A DNA stretch of 64,000 nucleotides from VAZQ01 sp963725065 (GTDB taxonomy: Bacteria > Pseudomonadota > Alphaproteobacteria > Rhizobiales > Xanthobacteraceae), in the NCBI GenBank assembly GCA_963725065.1, contig CAVRXD010000059.1, positions 1-64,000 on the forward strand. Reading direction: 5' to 3'. Position 1 is the first letter of the stretch, and each line of letters begins with the position of its first letter. Both the position numbers and the translations under genes were made by a program. The notes under the pieces are model-generated. The model saw nothing but the letters and a program-made list of their open reading frames with translations. It was not told the DNA's origin and searched no databases. Below are positions 10,206-18,779 of the stretch, in pieces.

Positions 10206-10365
10206 GGCGTCCCAATTCCGAAGCTCGCATACGCCACGGCACCTCCGAAGCGAACTTCGGAATCCAACGGGCGCTGGCAACGTTCGCAGTGCGGTCTTTG
10301 GATCTGAAGGTCCGAACTTACTTCGCGGCTGCAATGGCAGGAACTTCAAATCCGATCGCCCGAGG
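10206..10365. repeat. degenerate copy of the composite palindromic repeat
   Basis: A worn version of the two-hairpin repeat found at 30160, 47103, 21156 and 31025, here in reversed order. AATTCCGAAGCTCGC pairs with GCGAACTTCGGAATC, followed by a GTGCGGTCTTTGGATCTGAA block and AGGAACTTCAAATCC. It starts about ten bases after the stop of the 9813 gene. Confidence 0.55.
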
Positions 10366-10367
10366 CC

Positions 10368-10616
10368 TCAGCCGCAATCCCATTCGTTCGCGATGACGAA
10401 GACGCGCCCGGGCAGAACGCCGCCGCGCGGGTTCACCAGGACGCCGCTGAGAAATTCGCCCTCCTGCCTGGTCTCGATCAGCGACCAGGATGTCCCGATG
10501 AATGCCGGCGGCGCCCAGTTCGGATCGACGTCGTTCACGTTCTTGGTGCGCAGGATCTTCGCGGCGTTGGTCTTCGGCGCGCAGCTCTGCTCCGCCCGCG
10601 CAGGGAGCGAGGACAA
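10368..10616 (-). CDS. small exported protein, start uncertain
   Basis: The mature part begins after an LPARA cleavage-like site: EQSCAPKTNAAKILRTKN, then IGTSWSLIETRQEGEFLSG and RVFVIANEWDC. The frame is open upstream of the TTG at 10616 and there encodes a convincing hydrophobic export segment (LIVGWPIALLACACVAL, up to about 10665). I find no ATG, GTG or TTG in frame upstream of that segment before about 10740, so either the start is non-standard or a base has been lost or gained near the 5' end. Function unknown. It is bounded on its 3' side by a degenerate palindromic repeat. Confidence 0.5.
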   Translation of the reverse strand: MSSLPARAEQSCAPKTNAAKILRTKNVNDVDPNWAPPAFIGTSWSLIETRQEGEFLSGVLVNPRGGVLPGRVFVIANEWDCG

Positions 10617-10912
10617 TGCGACGCATGCGCAGGCGAGCAGCGCAATTGGCCAGCCGACGATAAGGTGCCGTTGAGTCCAATGGTGTCGGTAAGGATCATG
10701 CCCGGCTTTGTCGGGCTTGAACCGCCGAATACTGCCAGACCTGAGATACTCACCAAGAACTCGAGAAACTGGTCATCAATAAACCGTTCGAGTGCCGTTC
10801 GGCTGTCGTTCGGTCGCCATCCTTTCGGCCAATGCGTGAGGGCCTATGTTGTAGTGCGGCGGTCCTTCTATGCGGCAAAGCGGAAAACCGCTGGTGCGGA
10901 ATTGGGGGAAGC

Positions 10913-11650
10913 ATGGCAACCGTGGATATTACCGACGTACGGCCCAGCGGAAACAGCTTTGCTGAGGGCAGGCTGAACCCGCCAGACGAGGTTTGGGCGC
11001 CCCCTCTGGCGCCAAATGGAACGACGGCTGCCGGGCGTGATCTTCTGCGCGAAGAAACTTTTCGCCCCGTAGCTGGGGGCGAGGATTCTTTTGAACCTGA
11101 GGCTCCTTTCGAGCCTCTTGAGCCAAATAATCTATACGAAACAAATCCATCCGAAACGTTTGGAGCCCGCCGAAAGCTGATTGCCGGCACTGCAATCATT
11201 GCGGCATTGGGCGTTGCTGGGCTCACGTACTTCTTCCTGGCCTCGCCAGGGGCGAAGGTACCCGCGGAAACCACGGAATCCTCTCCAATAGCGGCGCAAT
11301 CGTCATCCGAAACTCCGGTGCAGCCGGCTCCTACTGTGCCTGAGCCATCTCGCGGAGCGTCCGGTGTGGTTCCTCCCGCTTCCGTCACCGAGGCTTCGCC
11401 CCAAGTTGCTCCAAGTGCTGTGACGCCCCAAACTACCTCCGCGGCGCAGAATCGGGATTTTGTCTTTTTGCAGCGTCCCGGCGTAAACATCAGGTCTGCA
11501 CCTTCCGGAAACGCGCCGGTTCTTGGCTCTGCCCCCAAGGGCACGCGGTTCACAGCTACAAGCCGGGAGGGGGACTGGGTCCAGGTCGAGAACACCGGCT
11601 TGAAGGGCTGGATCAGTTCCCAATTTCTGGGGCCTAACAGGCCCCAATAA
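10913..11650 (+). CDS. membrane-anchored bacterial SH3-domain protein
   Basis: A 245-aa protein. ATG 10913 is preceded by GGGGGAAG. Residues 1-85 are cytoplasmic and acidic. Residues about 87-110 (LIAGTAIIAALGVAGLTYFF) form one transmembrane segment. A proline/serine/threonine-rich linker follows to about 180. The C-terminal 60 residues are an SH3_3 domain (FVFLQRPGVNIRSAPSG, VLGSAPKGTRF, WVQVENTGLKGWISSQFL). Such domains usually bind cell-wall peptides, so a periplasmic wall-associated role is likely. It has no operon partner and lies just outside the tRNA-Thr element. Confidence 0.8.
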   Translation: MATVDITDVRPSGNSFAEGRLNPPDEVWAPPLAPNGTTAAGRDLLREETFRPVAGGEDSFEPEAPFEPLEPNNLYETNPSETFGARRKLIAGTAIIAALGVAGLTYFFLASPGAKVPAETTESSPIAAQSSSETPVQPAPTVPEPSRGASGVVPPASVTEASPQVAPSAVTPQTTSAAQNRDFVFLQRPGVNIRSAPSGNAPVLGSAPKGTRFTATSREGDWVQVENTGLKGWISSQFLGPNRPQ

Positions 11651-12036
11651 CGGCTTAGGCCTGTCACGCGAAAAAGCCCGCACCAGGCGCCCGCCAGGTT
11701 CCGAGTATTTCCGCGGCAAGCCAACATTTGTCTGCGGCTTTCGTCGATCGCTTTCTCGGAAGAGGTGTGCGAGGCGCTCAGGTGGTGCCGGAGAAGCAAG
11801 CCACGTCGGCTCCCGCGCTACGACGTGCATGTCAGGGAGTTCACGGTGCCGTCCTTGCTGATGATGGGTACCGTCTCCAGGATTTTGATTGTCTCAGACG
11901 CGCTCCGCCCGTCCCCTCGCTTCGTCCTTGCTGGCGCGTCTTCGATTACTTCCTTCGTGATCCGCTTGAGCCAGCTACGGCGAACATCTGCCTGATCAGA
12001 TGATCCAGTTCAGCGTCATTTAGCTTCCGGGAATAG
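11651..12036. other. intergenic region left of the tRNA-Thr element
   Basis: I see no convincing gene. Short open frames exist but have no recognisable motif, signal peptide or membrane segment. The stretch ends at the left 46-bp direct repeat of the integrative element. Confidence 0.4.
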
Positions 12037-12082
12037 CTGGTGCTGCCGGTAAGGATTGAACTTACGACCTCTCCCTTACCAA
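12037..12082. repeat. left attachment-site repeat (tRNA-Thr 3' fragment)
   Basis: Forty-six bases identical to 15731-15776. The copy begins in what would be the anticodon loop and runs through the CCA end, but no tRNA 5' half accompanies it. The integrase remnant's stop codon (TAA, 12062-12064 on the minus strand) lies inside this repeat, which fixes the relation between integrase and attachment site. Confidence 0.85.
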
Positions 12083-12440
12083 AGGGGCGCGTAAGTTTGC
12101 GCATCTATTTGATCCTCCGTAGGTTCCCGACTTCTCCGACTCGCTTGGTGCTGATTTGGTGTCCCACGCTGCAAGGCCAGCGGCGATCGACGGCGCCAGT
12201 TGGGACACGTTCACGTGCGCGTAGCGCAGCACCATCCGCTCCGACTTCCATTCCCCGAGCTTCATCAGCGCGATCAAGTCGCGGTTCGCGGCGTAGTGCC
12301 ACGTCGCCCAGGTGTGCCTGCAATCGTGCGGGCTGAAATCCTCGATCCCCGCCCTTCGGCACGCTCCCCCAATGATGTCTTGATTTGGCCGCCCCCGCTC
12401 TCCTTCTCCGCGTAGGGGGCCCCTCTGGCAGCGGAAAACA
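12062..12440 (-). pseudogene. tyrosine-recombinase integrase, C-terminal remnant with frameshift
   Basis: Reading the minus strand gives ARGAPYAEKESGGGQIKTSL. After a lost base in the five-C run at 12366-12370 the other frame gives ACRRAGIEDFSPHDCRHTW, then GEWKSERMVLRYAHVN. These contain the H-x-x-R box (HDCRHTW) and the active-site tyrosine (RYAHVN) of phage-type integrases. The core-binding N-terminal domain is missing, so the gene is dead. The frame ends with a TAA inside the left attachment repeat. Element-encoded integrases normally sit next to the attachment site, as here. Confidence 0.8.
12142..12161. repeat. 20-bp direct repeat, left copy (candidate integrase arm site)
   Basis: The 20-mer CGCTTGGTGCTGATTTGGTG occurs here and at 15617-15636 in the same orientation. 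Each copy is 60-95 bases inside an attachment repeat, and each contains two TTGGTG words 11 bases apart. It is coding within the integrase remnant here. Confidence 0.5.
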
Positions 12441-12602
12441 AATGCTTGGCGCAGAACAACAAATCTTCGGACGGCCCCAATGCGACTAAGGAGCGTGATC
12501 CCTCCAATGCCTGTTTACGAGGTCCTCGTGTCCGGCAACGCGGGCACGATCAACCTGCAGAATTACTCGTTTGCATGAAGCGCAGTTTGTTGAGGAACAT
12601 CG

Positions 12603-15541
12603 ATGGCCACCGACGGAAATGACACACTTATTGGCACGGAGGGTGATGACATCCTCATTGGCCTTGGCGGCAACGACCATTTGGCGGGTGGCGATGGCGA
12701 CGACACGCTGTTGGGTGGTGCTGGCAACGATGTTCTAGAGGGCGGCACAGGGATCAACGATCTCCAAGGTGGCGATGGGGACGATGCGCTGTGGCTGTTC
12801 GAGGCGCCGGTCGATCCCTTTCACTCCTATTATTCGGTTGATGCCTCTGGGACCCTGCGTGGCGGGGCGGGCAACGATTCGATCTATGCGGGAGGCGGAT
12901 CGAATATCAGGATCTGGGGGATGATGGGGACGACTTCATCGTAACTTATAACGCCAAGCTCGTCGATGCGGGCGATGGCAACGACAGAGTCCAATTTGTA
13001 GCGAACGCTGGGACCGATGCTCCCCCGGAATTAGATGGTGGGAACGGGTATGACACTCTCTATTTGGGAGCGAGTTCTTCCGGCCTTGCTGGCTTCGACA
13101 TGCATAAGGTCGTCAATTTTGAGGAGCTCACTCTTTCTATCGACGACTATGCCGGCGATGCGGGGCCGCTCAGAATTTTTGATGAGAACGTAGGTGCGGC
13201 CGGCGTTCTGAAGATTAACCTTCAGAGCTATAGCTCTAGCCCGCCAAAGTTTGATGCGTCTGCGGTGACGACTGGGCGATTGCTCATCGAAGGGAGCGAC
13301 AATTTCGTCGGGAACCAGGATGATGACATCACCGGTGGCCAGCTTGGCGATACGGTGGACGGATTGCGCGGCAATGATGCGCTCGACGGCGGCGGCGGCG
13401 ACGACATCCTCAACGGGGGGGTTGGCAACGACACGCTGACCGGCGGCGCCGGGAACGATTACATCGACGGTGGCGATGGCTTCGACACCGCCGTCTACTC
13501 CGGGAACCGCGCCGATTACACGATCACACCGGACGATACCAACGGCGTTCTCTTGATTGATGGTCCGGACGGCACGGACACCCTCAGGGGTATCAACCGT
13601 CTCCAATTTGCCGATCAGATCATTGACGTGGTTGTTCCCGGTGTCACTCTGATCGGCACCGATGGAGACGACAATCTGTCGGGAGGCGAAGGCACGGACC
13701 ATCTGATCGGTGGTGCTGGCAACGACACATTGATTGGCGGGGCAGGAAACGATCAGCTCGAGGGCGACGCGGGGGATGATATCGTCGACGCAGGGGACGG
13801 CGACGACAAGATTGTTGGCGGCCATGGCGAAGGCAACGACACCTATGAGGGCGGAGAGGGTATCGACACGATCTTCTATTCGTCGAGCACCGTCGGCATC
13901 GTTGTCAATCTGTCTGCTGCTCAAAATCAAGCCTTCGGGAGCGAAATCGGAACCGATCAGATTGCCAACGTTGAGAATGTGATTGGCGGCAGCGGCAACG
14001 ACGTCATAGCTGGCAATTCTGCAAATAACGTGATTGATGGCGGCACCGGCGCCGACGCAATGTACGGCCTTGCGGGCAATGACGCCTACGTCGTCGACAA
14101 CCCCAGCGACGTGGTGATCGAGCATGCCAATGACGGAGTGGACACCGTCAACGCGTCGATCCACTACGGGCTAACGCCGAATGTCGAGAACCTGACGCTG
14201 CAAGGGAATGCCGACCTGCAGGGCTACGGTAACGACCTCGCGAACACCATCATCGGCAATTCCGGCAGCAACTTGATCAACGGCGGCGCCGGCGCCGATA
14301 CCATGGTGGGCGGGCTCGGCAACGAGACCTATTTCGTCGACAATGCCGGCGATGCCGTGCTCGAGAACCCGGGCGAAGGCAATGATACGATTTTTTCGGC
14401 CGTCCACTTCACGCTGTCAGCCAACGTCGAAAACCTGATCCTGCAGGGTAATGCGGATTTACAAGGCTACGGCAACAGCCAGGCCAACGTAATCTACGGC
14501 AACGCCGGAAACAACCTGCTCAACGGCGCCGGCGGGGTCGACTTGCTGGTCGGCGGCGCCGGCAATGACACCTATTTCGTCGGCGATCCGAGCGACTCCT
14601 GCTTCGAGGTCGCCAACGAAGGTAACGACAGCGTATTTGCCACCTCCAATTACGGGCTGGCGGCGGATGTCGAAAACCTGATCCTGCAGGGCAATGCCGA
14701 TCTGCAGGCCTACGGCAACAACCAGGCCAACGTGATCTATGGCAATGCCGGTAACAATCTCATCAACGCAGCGGGCGGCATCGACCTGATGGTGGGCGGC
14801 GCCGGCAACGACACCTATTTCGTCGACAATTCGAGCGACGCCTGCTTCGAAGTTGCCAACGAGGGCAACGACGCGGTGTTCGCGTTCTGCCACTACGGGC
14901 TGGCCGCGGACGTCGAGACCCTGGTGCTGCAGGGCAGCGGCGATTTCCAGGGTTACGGCAACAACCAGGCGAATACCCTTTACGGCAACGTCGGGAACAA
15001 CCTGCTCAACGGTGCGGGCGGCGCCGACACCATGCTTGGGGGTGCCGGCAACGATACCTATTTTGTCGATAATGCCGGCGATCTGGTGTTCGAGAACGCC
15101 AATGAAGGCACGGACGTGCTGCTGTCCACCGTCGATTACACGCTCGCGGCGAACGTGGAAGCCCTGGTGCTGCAAGGCGCCGGCAACCTCTCCGGTACCG
15201 GCAATGCCCTGGCCAACTCGATCTTTGGCAATATCGGCGCCAACACCATCGACGGCGGTGCTGGCGTTGACCGGCTCACCGGAGATGCCGGCAACGACAC
15301 CTTCGTTTTCCACGCCGGGCAGGCGAACGGAGACACCGTCGTCGACTTCGCCGGCAACGGCGGGGCGGTAGGCGATGCGCTGTCGTTCGTCGGCTTCGGG
15401 ACGGCAGCACAGGGCGCCACATTCACGCAAGTTGGCGCGACCAATCAGTGGCAGATCCACTCCGGCCTAGACGCGCACAATGAGTTCATCACATTCAGCA
15501 ACGGTGCAGCCATTGATCCGAACGACTTCCTTTTTGGGTAA
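12603..15541 (+). pseudogene. RTX-repeat (haemolysin-type calcium-binding) secreted protein, frameshifted
   Basis: About 979 aa if repaired. The N-terminus (MATDGNDTLIGTEGDDILIG) and residues 250-450 hold many GGxGxDxLx nonapeptide repeats that bind calcium as a parallel beta-roll. The middle is five 80-residue modules, each with GGAGNDTYFVDN, an NVENLxLQG core and a YGNxxANxIYGNxGNN tail. The C-terminus (GDTVVDF..GDALSF..ITFSNGAAIDPNDFLFG) looks like a type I secretion signal. Frame is lost at the five-G run 12916-12920; restoring one G joins the two halves in a natural sequence (GDDGDDFIVTYN). No ABC/HlyD/TolC secretion genes are nearby. It is the main cargo of the tRNA-Thr element. A sequencing error would make it intact. 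Confidence 0.8.
14040..15243 (+). repeat. five tandem ~240-bp coding modules within the RTX gene
   Basis: Modules start at about 14040, 14280, 14523, 14763 and 15003. Each encodes one 80-residue unit with GNDTYFVDN, VENLxLQGNADLQGYGN and YGNAGNNLLN. Modules 2-4 are closest to one another at the DNA level, which suggests recent duplication within the array. Confidence 0.8.
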
Positions 15542-15616
15542 GAAATCTGCGGTTGGCAGTTTCGGGATGTGGTGGCCGTGCTTCATCACGCTCTCGCAGC
15601 GTGAACGTCTGCCGAA

Positions 15617-15636
15617 CGCTTGGTGCTGATTTGGTG
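15617..15636. repeat. 20-bp direct repeat, right copy (candidate integrase arm site)
   Basis: Exact partner of 12142-12161, lying 95 bases from the tRNA-Thr 3' end, inside the element. It is non-coding here, so conservation as part of a protein does not explain it. Confidence 0.5.
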
Positions 15637-15703
15637 CGTTTTGCCGCGTCGAGTCGTGCTTTGTTCTGCACGATTTTGCCGAGCGCGTTTTTCGCGCGCG
15701 TGC

Positions 15704-15730
15704 AAAAGGCCCTTGTTTATTGGGCTTTTT
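15704..15730 (-). terminator. probable Rho-independent terminator of tRNA-Thr
   Basis: On the minus strand the sequence reads AAAAAGCCC, a nine-base loop, then GGGCCTTTT, immediately after the CCA end of tRNA-Thr. It ends in a short T run. Confidence 0.65.
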
Positions 15731-15806
<76 letters not shown>

Positions 15807-15966
15807 GCCGGGCCGGATGCGAATACGGAAGGAATGCGGCCGCGAATGCGGCGATCCTTGCCATAAGGGCCACAGCGGCGCAAGCGGCGGCCGGTCCCCG
15901 CCAGGCGTCGCATCGGCCCTTCCGTGGGCCTTCCTTCCCGCTGCCCCGCCTCTTATCTTGCCCGCC

Positions 15967-16155
15967 ATGGACGATCGTCCCAAGCGCACGCAGAAAGCAA
16001 GCCAGCAGCGGCGTCTAGGCGCGGCATTGCGGGAAAATCTCAAGCGCCGCAAGGCCCAGGCGAAAGGGCGCGCAAGCGCGCCCGGGACCGACCCCAAGGC
16101 CGACGACAAGTCCCACGATTCCGCCGGAATTGCCGGACATAAGCAGCGCAGCTAG
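15967..16155 (+). CDS. small basic hypothetical protein upstream of murA
   Basis: A 62-aa, strongly basic protein, MDDRPKRTQKASQQRRLG followed by RENLKRRKAQAKGRA. It has no membrane segment or recognised domain. Small basic proteins in this position ahead of murA are seen in Bradyrhizobium relatives, which supports a real gene. It ends about 97 bases before murA on the same strand. Function unknown; the composition would suit nucleic-acid or ribosome contact, which is a guess. Confidence 0.6.
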   Translation: MDDRPKRTQKASQQRRLGAALRENLKRRKAQAKGRASAPGTDPKADDKSHDSAGIAGHKQRS

Positions 16156-16251
16156 ACCCGCCGCCGCAACCGCGCGCACGGGCTGGCCTTTCTGCATGGC
16201 GCGGCGGTTTCGCAAGGGATCGGCGGCGTTTGCCAGAACGGGGGACTGGGC

Positions 16252-17541
16252 ATGGACCGCATTCGCATCACCGGTGGGCAAAAGCTCAACGGGATAATCC
16301 CGATCTCCGGCGCCAAGAACGCCACTTTGCCGCTGATGATCGCGAGCCTGCTCACCGATCAGACGCTCATTCTCGACAATGTCCCGCGCCTCGCCGATGT
16401 CGGCCAGCTTCAGCGCATCCTCGGCAATCACGGCGTCGATGTCATGGTGGGCGGCAAGCGGCCCGGTGAAACCCAGTACGACGGGCAGACACTGCACATT
16501 TCCGCCGCCAACATCATCGACACCACCGCGCCCTATGAACTGGTCTCGCGCATGCGCGCGAGCTTCTGGGTGGTCGCGCCGCTGGTCGCGCGCATGGGCG
16601 AGGCGAAGGTGTCGATGCCCGGCGGCTGCGCCATCGGTACGCGCCCGGTCGACCTTCTGATCATGGCGCTCGAAAATCTCGGCGCCGAGATCGAGGTCGA
16701 TCGCGGATACGTCATCGCCCGCGCCAAGAATGGACTGCGGGGCGGCGAGATCAAATTTTCCAAGGTGACGGTCGGCGGTACTCATACCGCGCTGATGGCG
16801 GCTTCCCTCGCGCGCGGCACCACCGTGATCGAGAATGCCGCGCGCGAACCTGAGATCACCGACGTCGCCGATTGCCTCAACAAGATGGGCGCCAGGATCA
16901 CGGGCGCCGGCAGCTCGCGGATCGTCATCGAGGGCGTGTCCAAGCTCAATGGCGCGCGCCACCGCGTGCTGCCCGACCGCATCGAGACCGGCACCTATGC
17001 CATGGCGGTGGCCATGACCGGCGGCGACGTGCTGCTGGAAAACGCGCGCGCGGAGCTGCTGCAGTCGGCGCTCGACGTCCTGGTGCAGGCGGGCGTGGAG
17101 ATCACGCCGACCAATACCGGGGTGCGGGTCGCGCGCAACGGCTCGGGCATCGGCTCGGTCGAGGTCTCGACCTCGCCATTCCCCGGCTTCCCGACCGACC
17201 TGCAGGCGCAGCTCATGGCGCTGATGACGCGGGCAAAGGGAACCTCCCACATCACCGAGACGATCTTCGAGAACCGCTTCATGCATGTGCAGGAGCTGGT
17301 CCGGCTCGGCGCGCATATCCAGCTCGACGGCGACCGCGCCACCATCGAAGGGGTGAAGGCGCTCACCGGCGCCCCCGTCATGGCGACCGATCTGCGGGCC
17401 TCGGTCTCGCTCGTCATTGCCGCGCTCGCGGCCGAGGGCGAGACCATGGTCAATCGCGTCTATCACCTCGACCGCGGCTTCGAGCGGCTGGAGGACAAGC
17501 TCTCCGCCTGCGGCGCCGCCATCGAGCGCATCAGCGGATAG
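16252..17541 (+). CDS. murA: UDP-N-acetylglucosamine 1-carboxyvinyltransferase MurA
   Basis: First committed step of peptidoglycan synthesis: transfer of enolpyruvate from phosphoenolpyruvate to UDP-GlcNAc in the cytoplasm. At 429 aa it has the normal length. Lys22-Asn23 in GAKNATLP and the active-site Cys126 in MPGGCAIGTRPVD (Cys115 in E. coli, the fosfomycin target) are present. C-terminal elements ATDLRASVSLVIAALAAEG and YHLDRGFERLEDKL are intact. ATG 16252 follows a GGGGGACTGGGC purine-rich stretch. It heads the conserved housekeeping cluster running to tRNA-Phe. Confidence 0.97.
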   Translation: MDRIRITGGQKLNGIIPISGAKNATLPLMIASLLTDQTLILDNVPRLADVGQLQRILGNHGVDVMVGGKRPGETQYDGQTLHISAANIIDTTAPYELVSRMRASFWVVAPLVARMGEAKVSMPGGCAIGTRPVDLLIMALENLGAEIEVDRGYVIARAKNGLRGGEIKFSKVTVGGTHTALMAASLARGTTVIENAAREPEITDVADCLNKMGARITGAGSSRIVIEGVSKLNGARHRVLPDRIETGTYAMAVAMTGGDVLLENARAELLQSALDVLVQAGVEITPTNTGVRVARNGSGIGSVEVSTSPFPGFPTDLQAQLMALMTRAKGTSHITETIFENRFMHVQELVRLGAHIQLDGDRATIEGVKALTGAPVMATDLRASVSLVIAALAAEGETMVNRVYHLDRGFERLEDKLSACGAAIERISG

Positions 17542-17662
17542 CAGAGGTTATCGGCCTCCCGCCCGCGAAGGCGGGCTTCCAGTATCCCTCCGACATCCAG
17601 GCCTGGGGCCGGGCATCGATCGCGGTGTTGGCTGCAACATGCGCTTCCGGGACGAGGGCAGG

Positions 17663-18106
17663 ATGGTCGTGGACGCGACTTGGGGCACGGCAGCGCTCGG
17701 TCGAGCCTTTGCGATCTTGATCCTTCTGCCGGCGCTCGCCGGGGGCGCCCAGGCCCAGGCGGTGGACTGCCGCGTCGGCCAGAAACCGGGCCAGGTGGCC
17801 GAGCTGATGTTCGGCCGCAATGTCGGGGCGCGGACCGCCGTGAGCGAGAGCCAGTGGGGCCGCTTCGTGGATCGCGAGATCATGGCGCGCTTCCCGGAGG
17901 GGCTCACCGTGTACACCACCGCCGGCCAGTGGCGCGACCGCGCCAGCAACAAGATCATGCGCGAGCCGAGCAAGGTCGTGCAGATCGTGCTTCCGGGCCA
18001 TGACGACGACATGACCCGGCTCAACGAGATCGCCGAAACCTATAAAGCCCGTTTCAAGCAGCAATCGGTCATCACGATCGTGCGGCCGGCCTGCGTGTCG
18101 TTCTAA
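17663..18106 (+). CDS. DUF3574-family exported protein
   Basis: ATG 17663 follows GAGGGCAGG and gives a signal peptide (GRAFAILILLPALAGGAQAQA). The mature part matches DUF3574: ELMFGRNVGARTAVSESQW, FVDREIMARFPEGLTVY, QWRDRASNKIMREPSKVV and a terminal VRPACVSF. An earlier ATG at 17639 is possible but lacks a good ribosome site. Function unknown; members are small periplasmic proteins. It lies between murA and the DUF2948 gene on the same strand. Confidence 0.8.
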   Translation: MVVDATWGTAALGRAFAILILLPALAGGAQAQAVDCRVGQKPGQVAELMFGRNVGARTAVSESQWGRFVDREIMARFPEGLTVYTTAGQWRDRASNKIMREPSKVVQIVLPGHDDDMTRLNEIAETYKARFKQQSVITIVRPACVSF

Positions 18107-18231
18107 GCTCGGCAAACGGCCGGGGCAGGGCTCTCACTTGGTTGCTTTTGCCCGCTTGCGCCGCCGGGGGCTGCTTCCTAATTACCTCCACACAAGATCA
18201 GAATGCGACAGGACGGCAGGGAGCGCGCGTC

Positions 18232-18682
18232 ATGGATCAGGTGAAGTTCGTCGCCCTCGACCGCGACGACCTCGAGGTCGTTTCAACCCATCTGCAGGAT
18301 GCCCTGGTCAAGGTGGCCGACGTCATCTGGCGTCCGCAGGAAAAGCGCCTGGTCGTCGGGCCTGAGCCGCTTCGACTGGCTCGCGGCGGAGGGAACCAGG
18401 CCCGAGCTCCGGCGCTGCCGCTCGGCGCTGCGTTTCGAGCGGGTGAACTGCTGCAAGTGCCGCCAGGTCAATCCGGCCGGCAAGGATGCGGTGCTCAACC
18501 TGCTGGCCGTCGAGTTTGCCGAGACCGACGCGCCCGCCGGGGTGGTGACCCTCATATTCTCCGGCGGGGGAGTGCTCAGGCTCGAGGTCGAGTGCCTGGA
18601 GGCGGAGCTTGCCGATCTCGGGCCATCCTGGCCGGCGGCCGAGCGTCCAGTGCACCGGGACGCCACCGACGCCCGGGGTTGA
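18232..18682 (+). pseudogene. DUF2948-family protein, apparent frameshift
   Basis: DUF2948 proteins sit next to hisD throughout Rhizobiales. The first 42 residues (MDQVKFVALDRDDLEVVS..RPQEKRLVV) are in one frame. From the GGG run at 18358-18360 the family sequence continues in another frame (GLSRFDWLAAEGTR, ALRFERV, LLAVEFAETDAPAGVVTL, LRLEVECLEAELADLG). Removing one G joins them exactly (VVGLSRFDW). As a conserved cluster member broken at a homopolymer, a sequencing error is as likely as true loss. Function unknown. Confidence 0.78.
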
Positions 18683-18684
18683 CG

Positions 18685-18725
18685 CCCCCTAGTGTGGCGG
18701 AGTCGAGCGTCGGAACCGGGACACT
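18685..18725. repeat. short palindrome with CTAGTGT / GGGACACTAG ends
   Basis: Begins CTAGTGT and ends GGGACACTAG, matching the ends of the second hairpin of the composite repeat seen at 30249 and 47192, but the interior is shortened. It sits directly after the DUF2948 stop and before hisD. Confidence 0.55.
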
Positions 18726-18779
18726 AGCGCGCGCGCCATTGGGCGGTGACCCGGTCCGTGTGGTCCGGTAAGACAGGCC

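Noticed and set aside
14040..15243. Tandem DNA repeats as satellite or CRISPR-like array
   Set aside because: The period is an exact multiple of three and the units encode RTX modules in one frame.
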